The notes beneath the pieces were generated by a model. That model saw only the letters and a program-made list of their open reading frames with translations. It did no database searches and had not been told where the DNA came from. A stretch of DNA of 64,000 nucleotides from Neptunicella marina (GTDB lineage: Bacteria; Pseudomonadota; Gammaproteobacteria; Enterobacterales; Alteromonadaceae): NCBI RefSeq assembly GCF_014270035.1, contig NZ_JACNEP010000014.1, forward strand, positions 1 through 64,000, in the 5' to 3' direction. This document shows, piece by piece, positions 1 to 8,963 of the stretch (the first letter of the stretch is position 1; each line of letters starts with the position of its first letter). The position numbers were made by a program, and so were the translations under genes.

Positions 1-76
1 TGGCGTCCCCTAGGGGATTCGAACCCCTGTTACCGCCGTGAAAGGGCGGTGTCCTAGGCCTCTAGACGAAGGGGAC
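1..76 (-). tRNA. tRNA-Glu (anticodon TTC)
   Basis: Read on the minus strand this is a full 76-nt cloverleaf beginning GTCCCC and ending with an encoded CCA. The anticodon stem CCGCC/GGCGG closes the loop CTTTCAC, giving anticodon TTC. The T-arm carries GGTTCGAATCC. The CCA end is exactly at the left edge of the window. It lies on the same strand as tRNA-Ala and gltX, a clustering common in gammaproteobacteria. Confidence 0.97.
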
Positions 77-161
77 AGAAAACGGTTACCAGCCGCATTC
101 CGCAGAGACAAAACGTCTGTCTCTACTTCGCCACATCCCGCATTGCGTGATGTGAGAAACT

Positions 162-237
<76 letters not shown>

Positions 238-344
238 AAGCTTAATCACTTAAGCTCAAAGCTAGGCCTTTGCCTTAAGTGCTGCTGTTCCCTGACAGCG
301 GGGCGCATTCTAGGCATCCGACCTTTTTATGTCAACGCTTTTTT

Positions 345-1751
345 TCAGGAATTTGCTCTGTTTGATATATATTTCAACGCTTTGTCTATTCGTTGTGCAA
401 CTTGCTCAAAACTTAACAATTCCAGAGTGACATCCAGTGATGGCGAATTACCCGATCCGGTGGCAGCAACACGCAGTGGCATACCAATTTTACCCATGCC
501 CACTTCCAGTTGTTCAGCGGTTGCGTTGATTGCCGCATGAATATTCACTGCATTCCAGTCACTAATGGCGGCCAAATTGGCTTTTACCGCTTCAAGTGGT
601 TGTTGTGCTACCGGACGTAAATGCTTTTTAGCCGCGTTTTCATCAAACTCGTTATAGTCTTCATAGAAATAACGGCTGATTTCTGCCAGCTCTTTCAGGG
701 TTTTAACCCGGTCGGCCTGAATGTTAATCACCTGCTCCAGTGAAGGACCCTTGCTTAAATCAATGCCCTGCTGCTCAAAATGCCATTTAGCATATTCAGC
801 CACCTCAGCTACCGGCATGGTTTTAATATAGTGCTGGTTTAACCAAATCAGTTTTTCGGTATTAAAGGCTGATGCCGACTGACCAATGCCATCCAGGCTA
901 AAATGCTCCAGCATTTCATCCATGCTGAAAATTTCCTGATCGCCGTGTGACCAGCCTAAACGTACTAAATAGTTTAATAGTGCTTGTGGCAGGAAACCGT
1001 CATCACGGTATTGCATCACCCCAACCGCGCCATGACGCTTCGACAGTTTTTTACCATCATCACCTAAAATCATGGATACGTGGGCGTATTCTGGTACCGG
1101 CGCACCCAAGGCTTCTAAAATATTAATCTGACGCGGGGTGTTGTTAATATGGTCTTCACCACGTACTACGTGGGTAATGCCCATTTCCCAGTCATCAATA
1201 ACAACACAGAAGTTATAGGTTGGTGTACCGTCGCTGCGCTGAATAATTAAATCGTCTAACTCGGCGTTAGCAATTTCGATTTTACCGCGAATATGATCGT
1301 TAATAACCACTTTACCCTCTGTTGGGTTTTTAAAGCGGATAACATAAGAGCCTTCCTGCTGTTCATGGCTGTGACGACATTTACCGTCGTATTTGGGTTT
1401 TTCACCATTGGCCATTTGGCTTTCACGCAATTCGTCCAGACGTTCACGCGAGCAATAACATTTATAGGCTTTGCCTTGTTCAAGTAATTGCGCTACATAA
1501 TCTTTATAACGGTCGAAACGTTTGGTCTGGTAATAGGGACCTTCGTCCCAGGTTAAACCTAACCATTCCATACCTTCTAAAATGGCATCGATGGCGTCCT
1601 GAGTGGAACGTTCAATATCGGTATCTTCAATTCGCAGAACAAATTTGCCGCCTTGTGATTTGGCATAAAGCCATGAATAAAGCGCTGTACGCGCACCACC
1701 AACATGCAGATAACCAGTTGGGCTGGGGGCAAATCGAGTTACTACCGTCAT
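345..1751 (-). CDS. gltX: Glutamate--tRNA ligase
   Basis: Charges tRNA-Glu with glutamate in the cytoplasm; a class I aminoacyl-tRNA synthetase of 468 residues, the usual bacterial GltX length. The N-terminus [20 protein letters not shown] is the HIGH-type signature, and [12 protein letters not shown] near residue 240 is the KMSKS loop. A Cys/His cluster near residues 98-125 (CYCSRE ... CRHSHE) matches the zinc-binding stem-contact region seen in E. coli-type GltX. It lies upstream of tRNA-Ala and tRNA-Glu on the same strand, so the enzyme and its substrate tRNA are neighbours. Start ATG 1751 directly precedes the conserved catalytic start of the family. Identity is not in doubt. Confidence 0.98.
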   Translation of the reverse strand: MTVVTRFAPSPTGYLHVGGARTALYSWLYAKSQGGKFVLRIEDTDIERSTQDAIDAILEGMEWLGLTWDEGPYYQTKRFDRYKDYVAQLLEQGKAYKCYCSRERLDELRESQMANGEKPKYDGKCRHSHEQQEGSYVIRFKNPTEGKVVINDHIRGKIEIANAELDDLIIQRSDGTPTYNFCVVIDDWEMGITHVVRGEDHINNTPRQINILEALGAPVPEYAHVSMILGDDGKKLSKRHGAVGVMQYRDDGFLPQALLNYLVRLGWSHGDQEIFSMDEMLEHFSLDGIGQSASAFNTEKLIWLNQHYIKTMPVAEVAEYAKWHFEQQGIDLSKGPSLEQVINIQADRVKTLKELAEISRYFYEDYNEFDENAAKKHLRPVAQQPLEAVKANLAAISDWNAVNIHAAINATAEQLEVGMGKIGMPLRVAATGSGNSPSLDVTLELLSFEQVAQRIDKALKYISNRANS

Positions 1752-1915
1752 AATTAATCTATCTCTGGATAAGTCAGTAAAAAAATTGGCGCTATTCTAG
1801 CGTAAAGCCATGCGCAATGCGACGTAACATAAAACGAAATAATCTGATTAGGCCAATTCCTTTTTATCGCGTCAGCAAGTAAGCTTTCGGCCTGTTTGTA
1901 CAATCTTAAATTCTC

Positions 1916-2638
1916 GTGAAAAATCAATCATTACATGCATTTATGCAGGGCGCGAAAGACACCATGCCACTGATACTGGCCGCAATGCCATTTGGCGTTG
2001 TATTTGGTGCGATGGCCACCGCAGCCGGATTAAGCAGTTTATTTACCATGGCCATGTCGGTACTGGTGTTTGCCGGCTCATCTCAATTTATTGCGGTAGC
2101 GCTGATATCCGGTGGCTCGGCAGCGCTCATTATTATCGCCACCACCTTTATTGTTAACCTGCGCCAGTTATTGTATTCGATCAGTTTATTGCCTCATGTA
2201 CGCAAAGTACCGCAGGCCATGCGTTTACCGCTGGGCTTTTTATTGACCGATGAAACCTTTGCCACCGTGGTTAACCGGCTGGCCCGTGAACCCGATTATC
2301 CGCACTGGGTGGCCTACTATCTTGGCTCTGGGCTATTTATGTATGGCTTTTGGTTAATGAGCACCGCAGTGGGTGTCATCGCGGGTAACGCCTTCCCGGC
2401 CCTGACCGAATTTGGATTAGATATCGCTATGGTAGTGGCGTTTGTCGGCATAGTTATCGCCAATTTAAAAATGCCAAGCCACTATATATGTGCACTGGTA
2501 GCAGGTGTAAGCGGCTTATTAACCTATCACTGGCCACATCAAAGCGGATTGTTATTTTCGGCCTTTATTGCCATTGCCTGCGGGGTTATTGCCGAACAAA
2601 AGTTAACTAAAACTACAAAAGGAGGCGGTGATGAATAA
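1916..2638 (+). CDS. azlC: AzlC family branched-chain amino acid exporter, large subunit
   Basis: A 240-residue integral membrane protein of the AzlC family (LIV-E type), which with AzlD exports branched-chain amino acids or their analogues across the inner membrane. The family signature near the N-terminus (MPFGVVFGAMATAAGLSS followed by VFAGSSQF) is clear, and the rest is a series of hydrophobic helices. The start used here is GTG at 1916; an in-frame ATG at 1943 (MQGAKD) is possible. It overlaps azlD by 11 bp, indicating translational coupling. The substrate of this copy cannot be read from the sequence. Confidence 0.9.
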   Translation: MKNQSLHAFMQGAKDTMPLILAAMPFGVVFGAMATAAGLSSLFTMAMSVLVFAGSSQFIAVALISGGSAALIIIATTFIVNLRQLLYSISLLPHVRKVPQAMRLPLGFLLTDETFATVVNRLAREPDYPHWVAYYLGSGLFMYGFWLMSTAVGVIAGNAFPALTEFGLDIAMVVAFVGIVIANLKMPSHYICALVAGVSGLLTYHWPHQSGLLFSAFIAIACGVIAEQKLTKTTKGGGDE

Positions 2639-2945
2639 CGGGTGGATTATTGTTGGTATGGTGATTGTAACTTTTATTCCGCGTTATTTGCCTTTAGCCA
2701 TGGCAAACCGGGTGCATTTGTCGCCCACCTTAATTAAAGCCTTGTCCTATGTGCCGATTGCGGTACTGACGGTCATTATCAGCCAGACAGTTTTTTATCA
2801 GCATGGTCAGTTAAATACCCAGTGGAATAATCCCTATTTATTAGGAGCACTGGCGTCGGCTATATGTGCCTTTATGCAGCCACGTTTGTTAATTAGCATT
2901 GTGGTGGGCATGCTGGTGTATGGTGTGGCGCGCTTTTATTTTTAA
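2628..2945 (+). CDS. azlD: AzlD family branched-chain amino acid exporter, small subunit
   Basis: A 105-residue protein with about four hydrophobic helices and the AzlD hallmark IPRYLPLAMANR followed by LSYVPIAVLTVII. In the family AzlD is the small obligate partner of AzlC. The start overlaps the end of azlC in another frame, and a Shine-Dalgarno-like AAAAGGAGG lies just upstream inside azlC. No terminator was seen between its stop and the tRNA-Val promoter about 90 bp further on. Confidence 0.9.
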   Translation: MMNNGWIIVGMVIVTFIPRYLPLAMANRVHLSPTLIKALSYVPIAVLTVIISQTVFYQHGQLNTQWNNPYLLGALASAICAFMQPRLLISIVVGMLVYGVARFYF

Positions 2946-3036
2946 CCTTGCGGTGTTTAATGCGTAAGCAGAGTGTTTAAATTGCTAGCAATTTGAACAT
3001 ATGTTGCACATTTAAATCAGTTTTTTAGAAATAGTA

Positions 3037-3064
3037 TTGACAGTCAAATCTGCCTCACTATAAT
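3037..3064 (+). promoter_or_regulatory. Sigma-70 promoter of the tRNA-Val cluster
   Basis: Perfect -35 hexamer TTGACA (3037-3042) and perfect -10 TATAAT (3059-3064), separated by 16 bp and followed by a GC-rich GGCGCTCC discriminator-like stretch. It ends 41 bp before the first tRNA-Val, as expected for a strong stable-RNA promoter. Confidence 0.88.
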
Positions 3065-3105
3065 GGCGCTCCACTTGAGGGCAACAGCCTTCAGACGGAA
3101 AAATC

Positions 3106-3181
3106 GGACGCTTAGCTCAGTTGGGAGAGCATCGCCCTTACAAGGCGAGGGTCACTGGTTCAAGTCCAGTAGCGTCCACCA
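3106..3181 (+). tRNA. tRNA-Val (anticodon TAC), copy 1
   Basis: A 76-nt cloverleaf from GGACGCT to AGCGTCC plus ACCA. The anticodon stem closes loop CTTACAA, giving TAC. It is the first of three identical copies in tandem, 25 bp before the second. Confidence 0.97.
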
Positions 3182-3206
3182 CTTTTTCCGTGCAATAACA
3201 CAATTT

Positions 3207-3282
3207 GGACGCTTAGCTCAGTTGGGAGAGCATCGCCCTTACAAGGCGAGGGTCACTGGTTCAAGTCCAGTAGCGTCCACCA
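3207..3282 (+). tRNA. tRNA-Val (anticodon TAC), copy 2
   Basis: Identical over all 76 nt to the first copy, with encoded CCA. The spacers on either side (25 and 22 bp) differ in sequence, so only the gene body is conserved. Confidence 0.97.
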
Positions 3283-3304
3283 TTTTCGTGCTAAAGTCCA
3301 AAAT

Positions 3305-3380
3305 GGACGCTTAGCTCAGTTGGGAGAGCATCGCCCTTACAAGGCGAGGGTCACTGGTTCAAGTCCAGTAGCGTCCACCA
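3305..3380 (+). tRNA. tRNA-Val (anticodon TAC), copy 3
   Basis: Third identical 76-nt copy, with encoded CCA. No strong hairpin terminator follows; the sequence after it is AT-rich. Confidence 0.97.
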
Positions 3381-3535
3381 CTCTTTATTGAAAAATTCCC
3401 TTTATAGTTAATACCAATACCCGCTCATCGTGATGATTGCTGTATTTTATACTTAAGCATTTTTTCAAATAGTGACTCATGCTTTTTATCTGCGATACGA
3501 TAAACTAATTATTCAACTCAACATACGTTATCGCT

Positions 3536-5158
3536 ATGGATCGCAATCTCGCCAAAAACAGTAATGTACTGATCATCGATGAGCAGGTTCTTGCCCAGGG
3601 TTATATGAAGTATGCGCTGCAGGAATTGGGTTTCGAAAAAATCTCCTATGTTGAGCAAGCCGACAAAGCGCTAAACCGCATTCAGGCCGAAGAATTTGAT
3701 CTGATCATCTGCTCCTATCATTTAAAAAAGGAACAGGAAGGTTACAGTCTTTACGAATATTTAATTAGCGAACGCATCATTCCCGAGTCTACCGCGTTTG
3801 TATTTATCAGCAGTGAAACCAATGCCGACATAGTGCAAAGCATTATTGAGCTGCAACCGGATGAGTTTTTAGTTAAACCCTTCACCGTTAACGATATCAG
3901 TCGCCGTTTAACCCGTATTTTAAAACGCAAAAAAGTCTTAAAAGACATTTATCAGTTAATGCACAAGGATTTAAACGAACAGGCGCTGGATGCCGTTGAA
4001 ACCTTTTTAACCTCGCCGGATAAATCTGAATTTTTCCCCATCGCATTAAAACTGAAAGGCGAGTTATTGTTATTGTGTGAACAATACGAACAAGCCAAAG
4101 AGTTTTATCAGGCCATTATCAACGTACAGAATTTTGCCTGGGCGCAACTGGGCATGGTCAAATCCCTGATGGCGCTTGATCAGGATGACGAAGCTGAAAA
4201 ACTATTACTGCGCCTGGCCTTTAAAGCGGACGCTCAGGTTAAAGCCTTTGATTTACTGGCAGATATTCAAATCAAACAAAAAGATTTTGATATGGCGCTG
4301 GAAAGCACCCTGCTGGCGGCAGAATTATCACCACGTAATATCAAACGTCATCAGTATGCCATGCAGTTGTCACGTTTAACCCACGATCATCAAACCTTGT
4401 TTGAAATTTCAAAAAAAGTGGTACGTTATGCGCGTAATTCTGTGTATGAACAACCGCAAATCTATTTAAATGCCGCGCGCGCGGGTATCGACTATGCGAT
4501 GACCGCCGGGCCTGAACAGTGCAACCTGTTACTTAAGCAGTGCAACGAATACCTAAAACGCTTTAATAAAACCTTCCCCAAGGCGCAAATGAGTGAGCCT
4601 TTAAAGGTTATTCATGCACGCATGCATTATTTACAGGATGAAAAGCATAAAGCGGAAGCCTTATTGAACCAGCTGGATGATAACAACTGGTCGCGCGACA
4701 GCATGGAAGATTTACTCGATAAAGCCAAAGCGTTCCACGAAATTGGTTTGTATGAAAAATCCATGCGTTTATTGAATGAAATTGAACGTCGCTGTCGCCA
4801 GTATCCTGATCAGGGCAAAATATTCCTGCGTTATATTTTGCAGGAAAAACAGGAACGCCATGCCATTCGTTACAGCCCCAAAGAGCTTAATAATGCAGGT
4901 GTAAGCTTTTATCAGACCGGTGATATTCACGGTGCGATGAAAATATTCCGCCAGGCATTTCGCGTGATGCCGAAAAACCCGGCGATTGCGCTTAATTTAT
5001 TGCAGGCCATAGCTCTTCGTTTGCGCGAGCAGTCTTTAACCGACAATATTCGCTCCACCATGAAGCGCTGTATCTATACCATTGAAAACAGCAACCTGAC
5101 GCAGGATCAGGAAGAACGATACCAAAAGGTCACCCGCTTTTTTGAAGAGGTTGCCTAA
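3536..5158 (+). CDS. Response regulator with degenerate receiver domain and TPR repeats
   Basis: A 540-residue cytoplasmic protein. Residues 10-125 form a CheY-like receiver: acidic pair D15/E16, a switch Ser at 92-93 and Lys114 in FLVKPF are all present. The position that normally holds the phosphorylated Asp (family pattern LILCDYNL) reads LIICSYHL, with Ser60. Residues about 140-500 are helical TPR-type repeats; no DNA-binding or enzymatic output domain is visible. REC-TPR proteins are common in Alteromonadales and are thought to act by protein-protein contact. The Ser60 substitution implies a phosphorylation-independent pseudo-receiver. It is a stand-alone gene without a neighbouring kinase. 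The start ATG at 3536 gives a complete receiver. Confidence 0.85.
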   Translation: MDRNLAKNSNVLIIDEQVLAQGYMKYALQELGFEKISYVEQADKALNRIQAEEFDLIICSYHLKKEQEGYSLYEYLISERIIPESTAFVFISSETNADIVQSIIELQPDEFLVKPFTVNDISRRLTRILKRKKVLKDIYQLMHKDLNEQALDAVETFLTSPDKSEFFPIALKLKGELLLLCEQYEQAKEFYQAIINVQNFAWAQLGMVKSLMALDQDDEAEKLLLRLAFKADAQVKAFDLLADIQIKQKDFDMALESTLLAAELSPRNIKRHQYAMQLSRLTHDHQTLFEISKKVVRYARNSVYEQPQIYLNAARAGIDYAMTAGPEQCNLLLKQCNEYLKRFNKTFPKAQMSEPLKVIHARMHYLQDEKHKAEALLNQLDDNNWSRDSMEDLLDKAKAFHEIGLYEKSMRLLNEIERRCRQYPDQGKIFLRYILQEKQERHAIRYSPKELNNAGVSFYQTGDIHGAMKIFRQAFRVMPKNPAIALNLLQAIALRLREQSLTDNIRSTMKRCIYTIENSNLTQDQEERYQKVTRFFEEVA

Positions 5159-5242
5159 GGCGCAACCTCAGTTTAACTGCATTTAGTTTCAATGCCTTAG
5201 CTGCTACTATTGTCGCCCTACTCTGTTTGCTTGCTGTAACCT

Positions 5243-7030
5243 ATGCGACGTTTAAAAAACTCTCCGGAACATGATGGCCCGGTAAACTGGCATGTATTAA
5301 CACGCCTGTGGCCGTATTTGCTTGAACATAAAATCCGCGTCGGCCTGGCACTGGCCTGTTTGATCCTGGCCAAAATAGCCAGTGTCGGTTTGCCCTTTGT
5401 GCTTAAACATATTGTTGACGGGCTGAATATTCCAGCCGACAAACTCACCACTGCTACTTTTCCCATCGCCCTGATTGTGGCGTACGGAGTGGTGCGTTTG
5501 TCTAACGTATTATTTGGTGAAATTCGCGATACTTTATTTGGCCGGGTAACTGAGCGCGCCATGCGCCGTATCGGCTTAAGCGTGTTTAAACATCTGCACC
5601 AACTGGAACTGGCCTTTCATTTAAACCGTCAGACCGGTGGATTATCCCGGGACATTGAGCGCGGCACCACTGGTATCAGCTTTTTGATGCGTTTTATGGT
5701 GTTTAATATCGTGCCTACCCTGCTGGAAATTGTGCTGGTAGCCGCCATTTTACTGGTTAATTATGGCTGGGGGTTTGGCTTGATTGTATTACTGTCAGTT
5801 ATCGCCTATGTGGCCTTTTCGGTTAAAGCCACCGACTGGCGGACCCGCTACGTGCGTGAAATGAATAAGGCCGATTCCACCACCAATACCCGCGCGATTG
5901 ACAGCCTGCTTAATTTTGAAACCGTGCGTTATTTTGCCAATGAGCAATACGAAGCGCGTTTGTACGATGACAATCTGGCCCAGTGGGAAACCGCACGTCG
6001 TAACAACAGGTTGTCTTTATTTGCCTTAAATGGTGGTCAGGCGTTTATTATTGCCGCCTCTATGACCGCTATGATGTTGCTGGCCGCCCATCATGTCAGC
6101 GAAGGCACAATGACCATAGGTGATTTTGTGCTGATCAACGCCTTTACCATGCAGATTTTTATGCCACTTAACTTTTTGGGTTTTGTGTACCGTGAAATTC
6201 GTAACGCCATGGCCAATATTGAAAACTTATTTACCCTGCTGGATACCAGACCAAAAGTTAACGATAAAGTCGATGCCACAACACTTGAGGTATCACAGGG
6301 TGCGATTTGTTTTGATAAGGTGAAATTCCAGTACCAGCCTGAACGCCCGATTTTAAATGAGATTAGTTTTAAGGTCGAAGCCGGACAAAAAGTGGCGATT
6401 GTCGGTGAAAGTGGCTCGGGTAAATCCACCATCAGTAAACTGCTGTTTCGTTTGTACGATATTGATGGCGGCGAAATTAGTATTGATGGTCAGGCCATAG
6501 ACGCTGTCACTCAGCAATCCTTGCGCCAGCAACTGGCGATTGTGCCGCAGGATACGGTGTTATTTAATGATACTATCGCTGCCAATATCCGTTACGGTCA
6601 GCCTGATGCCAGTGACGAACAACTGCAGCAGGCGATTAAACTGGCGCATTTAGGTAAATTTATCGATTCACTGCCCGATGGGCTTAATACCCAGGTGGGC
6701 GAACGCGGCCTCAAACTATCCGGCGGCGAAAAACAACGGGTAGCCATTGCCAGAGCCATTTTAAAAGGCTGCAATATAATTGTGTTTGATGAAGCCACCT
6801 CGTCGTTGGATAGTCATTCAGAACAAGCCATATTAGAGGCAATTCGTGAGGTGTCCAGCGGACACACCAGTTTGATTATCGCCCATCGTTTATCCACTAT
6901 CGTTGATGCGGATTGTATTTTAGTGATGCAACAAGGCGCGATTGCCGAACAAGGCACGCATCAACAACTTTTAGCTAAACAGGGCGTTTATGCCGCGCTG
7001 TGGCAGACTCAGTTAAAACAACATGCTTGA
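5243..7030 (+). CDS. Atm1/HMT1-type ABC half-transporter (permease fused to ATPase)
   Basis: A 595-residue inner-membrane exporter with an N-terminal six-helix ABC transmembrane domain (about residues 25-320) and a C-terminal nucleotide-binding domain. Visible motifs are Walker A VGESGSGKSTISKLL, signature LSGGEKQRVAIARA, Walker B NIIVFDEATSSLDS and switch His IIAHRLSTI. The segment NFETVRYFANEQYE and the helix LNGGQAFIIAASMTAMM are typical of the Atm1/mitochondrial ABCB7 subfamily, which exports glutathione-linked metal or iron-sulfur compounds. The substrate is therefore inferred only at subfamily level. It overlaps the next small gene by 8 bp. Confidence 0.88.
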   Translation: MRRLKNSPEHDGPVNWHVLTRLWPYLLEHKIRVGLALACLILAKIASVGLPFVLKHIVDGLNIPADKLTTATFPIALIVAYGVVRLSNVLFGEIRDTLFGRVTERAMRRIGLSVFKHLHQLELAFHLNRQTGGLSRDIERGTTGISFLMRFMVFNIVPTLLEIVLVAAILLVNYGWGFGLIVLLSVIAYVAFSVKATDWRTRYVREMNKADSTTNTRAIDSLLNFETVRYFANEQYEARLYDDNLAQWETARRNNRLSLFALNGGQAFIIAASMTAMMLLAAHHVSEGTMTIGDFVLINAFTMQIFMPLNFLGFVYREIRNAMANIENLFTLLDTRPKVNDKVDATTLEVSQGAICFDKVKFQYQPERPILNEISFKVEAGQKVAIVGESGSGKSTISKLLFRLYDIDGGEISIDGQAIDAVTQQSLRQQLAIVPQDTVLFNDTIAANIRYGQPDASDEQLQQAIKLAHLGKFIDSLPDGLNTQVGERGLKLSGGEKQRVAIARAILKGCNIIVFDEATSSLDSHSEQAILEAIREVSSGHTSLIIAHRLSTIVDADCILVMQQGAIAEQGTHQQLLAKQGVYAALWQTQLKQHA

Positions 7031-7235
7031 TCCACAACAGTTAATCGATACCATCAACCAGCCCATGCCTTTTGGTAAATACAAGGGCATGAAGCTAATT
7101 CATTTGCCCGAACCCTATTTGGTGTGGTTTCACAAACAAGGGTTTCCTGACGGCAAATTAGGCCAGCAATTAGCGCTAATGTATGAAATAAAACTCAACG
7201 GACTTGAGAAAAATTTGACAGATTTAGTGAAATAA
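7023..7235 (+). CDS. DUF3820 family protein
   Basis: A 70-residue soluble protein with the DUF3820 core MPFGKYKGMKLIHLPEPYL, followed by WFHKQGFPDGKLGQQLALM. The family is small, of unknown biochemical role, and sometimes annotated as a quorum-sensing-regulated virulence factor by homology. The start codon lies within the last codons of the ABC exporter gene (8-bp overlap), so translation is probably coupled. No catalytic motif is evident. Confidence 0.8.
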   Translation: MLDPQQLIDTINQPMPFGKYKGMKLIHLPEPYLVWFHKQGFPDGKLGQQLALMYEIKLNGLEKNLTDLVK

Positions 7236-7427
7236 TCCGGTCTGATTAACGGGTTGTTGCACTCCACTGGTGTTTTTTAGTGGTAAACAGCTCACATTCT
7301 ACAATAAATCTATATAATTCAAATAATTGACGATATATAATCTGTACCACAAAATACACTTATTACGGCTATAGTTGTAGTATCCGGTTAACACATCAAT
7401 AAGCTAAATTTAGGCGAGGGACACTGT

Positions 7428-8963
7428 ATGCTGTTTATACAATATGTCGCAACACGTCTGTTTATGTCGTGTGTTATATGCTGCATCAGCTTTTATTCAT
7501 TTGCTCAGATAAAACAGGCCACCATTGTTTTCACTGAAAACATGTCGGAAATAAGCCAGCACAATTACGGTGGTTATGCCGAGCTGGCGACATTGCTCAA
7601 ACAACAACGTAAACAAAAACATAACGTCTTTTTCCTGTTTGGAGGATCAAGCATCGGTCCCAGTAGTTTATCCTCACTGGATAAAGGTGCACATATTATT
7701 GATCTGCTAAACAGTATTGGCCCTGATGCCATGGGCGTGGCTAAAAAGGATTTTAGCTATCTGGAAGATCAATTATCCCTGCGCTCCTATGAAGCAGCCT
7801 TTCCTATGGTCAGCAGCAATATATATGATCCATTATCTGACGGTATACTTGATGGGCTGGTATCCAGCACCATTGCGCATCAGGGTCAGGTCAATATCGG
7901 TGTATTATCAGTGCTTCACCAAACAGTATTATCCGAATATGCGTTAGAACGCCTTGAAGTCAGGGATCCCGCTACCGCCATTAGAGAACAAGCAGCCATT
8001 CTGCGTCGCAATAACGTTGATTTGATTGTTTTAATGTACAGTTTTGGACTGGATGATATTCAGCAATTACTTGATGAACGGGTGATTGATTTAAGCCTGC
8101 ATAAAGACAATTATTTTCAGCAACGACAACTTAAACCACCGCAAATTCACGCCAGAGACATTTTTGTTACCATTCCCGGCAGTGCTGGCGTGATTGATTT
8201 AAGCTGGAATAACAATCAACCCGAGACACTTGCCTTCGACTGGCGACAGGTTCTGCTTTCGGACATGATTGCTGACCCCGATTTAAAAAAGCAGGTCGAC
8301 AGTTACAGCAGCAGAGTGAATCGCCTGTTTAATCAGCCTATTGGTGAATTACTGACACATATAGATACACGCCGCCATGCTTTGCGTGTAAAGGAAAACG
8401 CGTTTGCCAACTATGTAACAGATGCGCTGGTAAAGTATTCTGGTGCTGAAATCGGACTATTAAACAGCGGCACAATACGTGGCGACAAAGTCATGAAACC
8501 GGGCGATTTCATCACACGTAAGGACATTTCACAAATGCTGCCTTATCGTAATGAAGTGGTAACCATGCAAGTACCCGGAAGCGATATTATTCTGGCGTTG
8601 GAAAATGGTTTTAAATTTATTGATGAAGCCAGAGGGCGTTATCTGCAGGTGTCGGGGTTAAATGTCACCTACAACAGCCAGTTCCCTCCCGATAAACGGG
8701 TTATTTCGGTTAAGGTACATGGCAAGCCCATCGTTAAAGATAAAATATACAGTGTTGTAACCAGTAATTATCTGGCAAAAGGCGGCGATGCATTCACTAT
8801 GTTTGCGGACAAAAAGATAGTGAATTTAACCCATAAAATGACACGTTTATTAGCAGATGTGGTAGTTGACCAGATACTAACGGATAAGCAAATTGCCCCT
8901 AAAGAACAGAACAGATTAACCGATATAACCCTGGTGCCCTGTAAGGAAAATAGTGACTGTTAA
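7428..8963 (+). CDS. Exported 5'-nucleotidase/UshA-like protein with degenerate metallophosphatase domain
   Basis: A 511-residue protein with a signal peptide (about residues 1-26, ending YSFAQ). The fold of bifunctional UshA-type nucleotidases is recognisable: an N-terminal metallophosphatase region and a C-terminal 5'-nucleotidase domain (about 300-490). In the N-domain every metal-ligand motif is altered. The expected TNDxHG is TENMSE (residues 36-41), GNHEFD is AKKDFS (105-110), the later HxG reads YSFG, and GHTH is absent. The C-domain motifs survive: NSGTIRGD (347-353), LPYRNEV, GRYLQVSG and NYLAKGGDAF. It is therefore probably a non-catalytic nucleotide-binding protein. It overlaps the following diguanylate cyclase by 11 bp, suggesting a periplasmic input partner. 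A GAGGG ribosome site precedes ATG 7428. Confidence 0.85.
   Translation: MLFIQYVATRLFMSCVICCISFYSFAQIKQATIVFTENMSEISQHNYGGYAELATLLKQQRKQKHNVFFLFGGSSIGPSSLSSLDKGAHIIDLLNSIGPDAMGVAKKDFSYLEDQLSLRSYEAAFPMVSSNIYDPLSDGILDGLVSSTIAHQGQVNIGVLSVLHQTVLSEYALERLEVRDPATAIREQAAILRRNNVDLIVLMYSFGLDDIQQLLDERVIDLSLHKDNYFQQRQLKPPQIHARDIFVTIPGSAGVIDLSWNNNQPETLAFDWRQVLLSDMIADPDLKKQVDSYSSRVNRLFNQPIGELLTHIDTRRHALRVKENAFANYVTDALVKYSGAEIGLLNSGTIRGDKVMKPGDFITRKDISQMLPYRNEVVTMQVPGSDIILALENGFKFIDEARGRYLQVSGLNVTYNSQFPPDKRVISVKVHGKPIVKDKIYSVVTSNYLAKGGDAFTMFADKKIVNLTHKMTRLLADVVVDQILTDKQIAPKEQNRLTDITLVPCKENSDC

Noticed and set aside
3063-3314. An open frame running through the tRNA-Val copies
   Set aside because: It is an artefact of the repeated tRNA sequence; the three cloverleaves explain the region completely.
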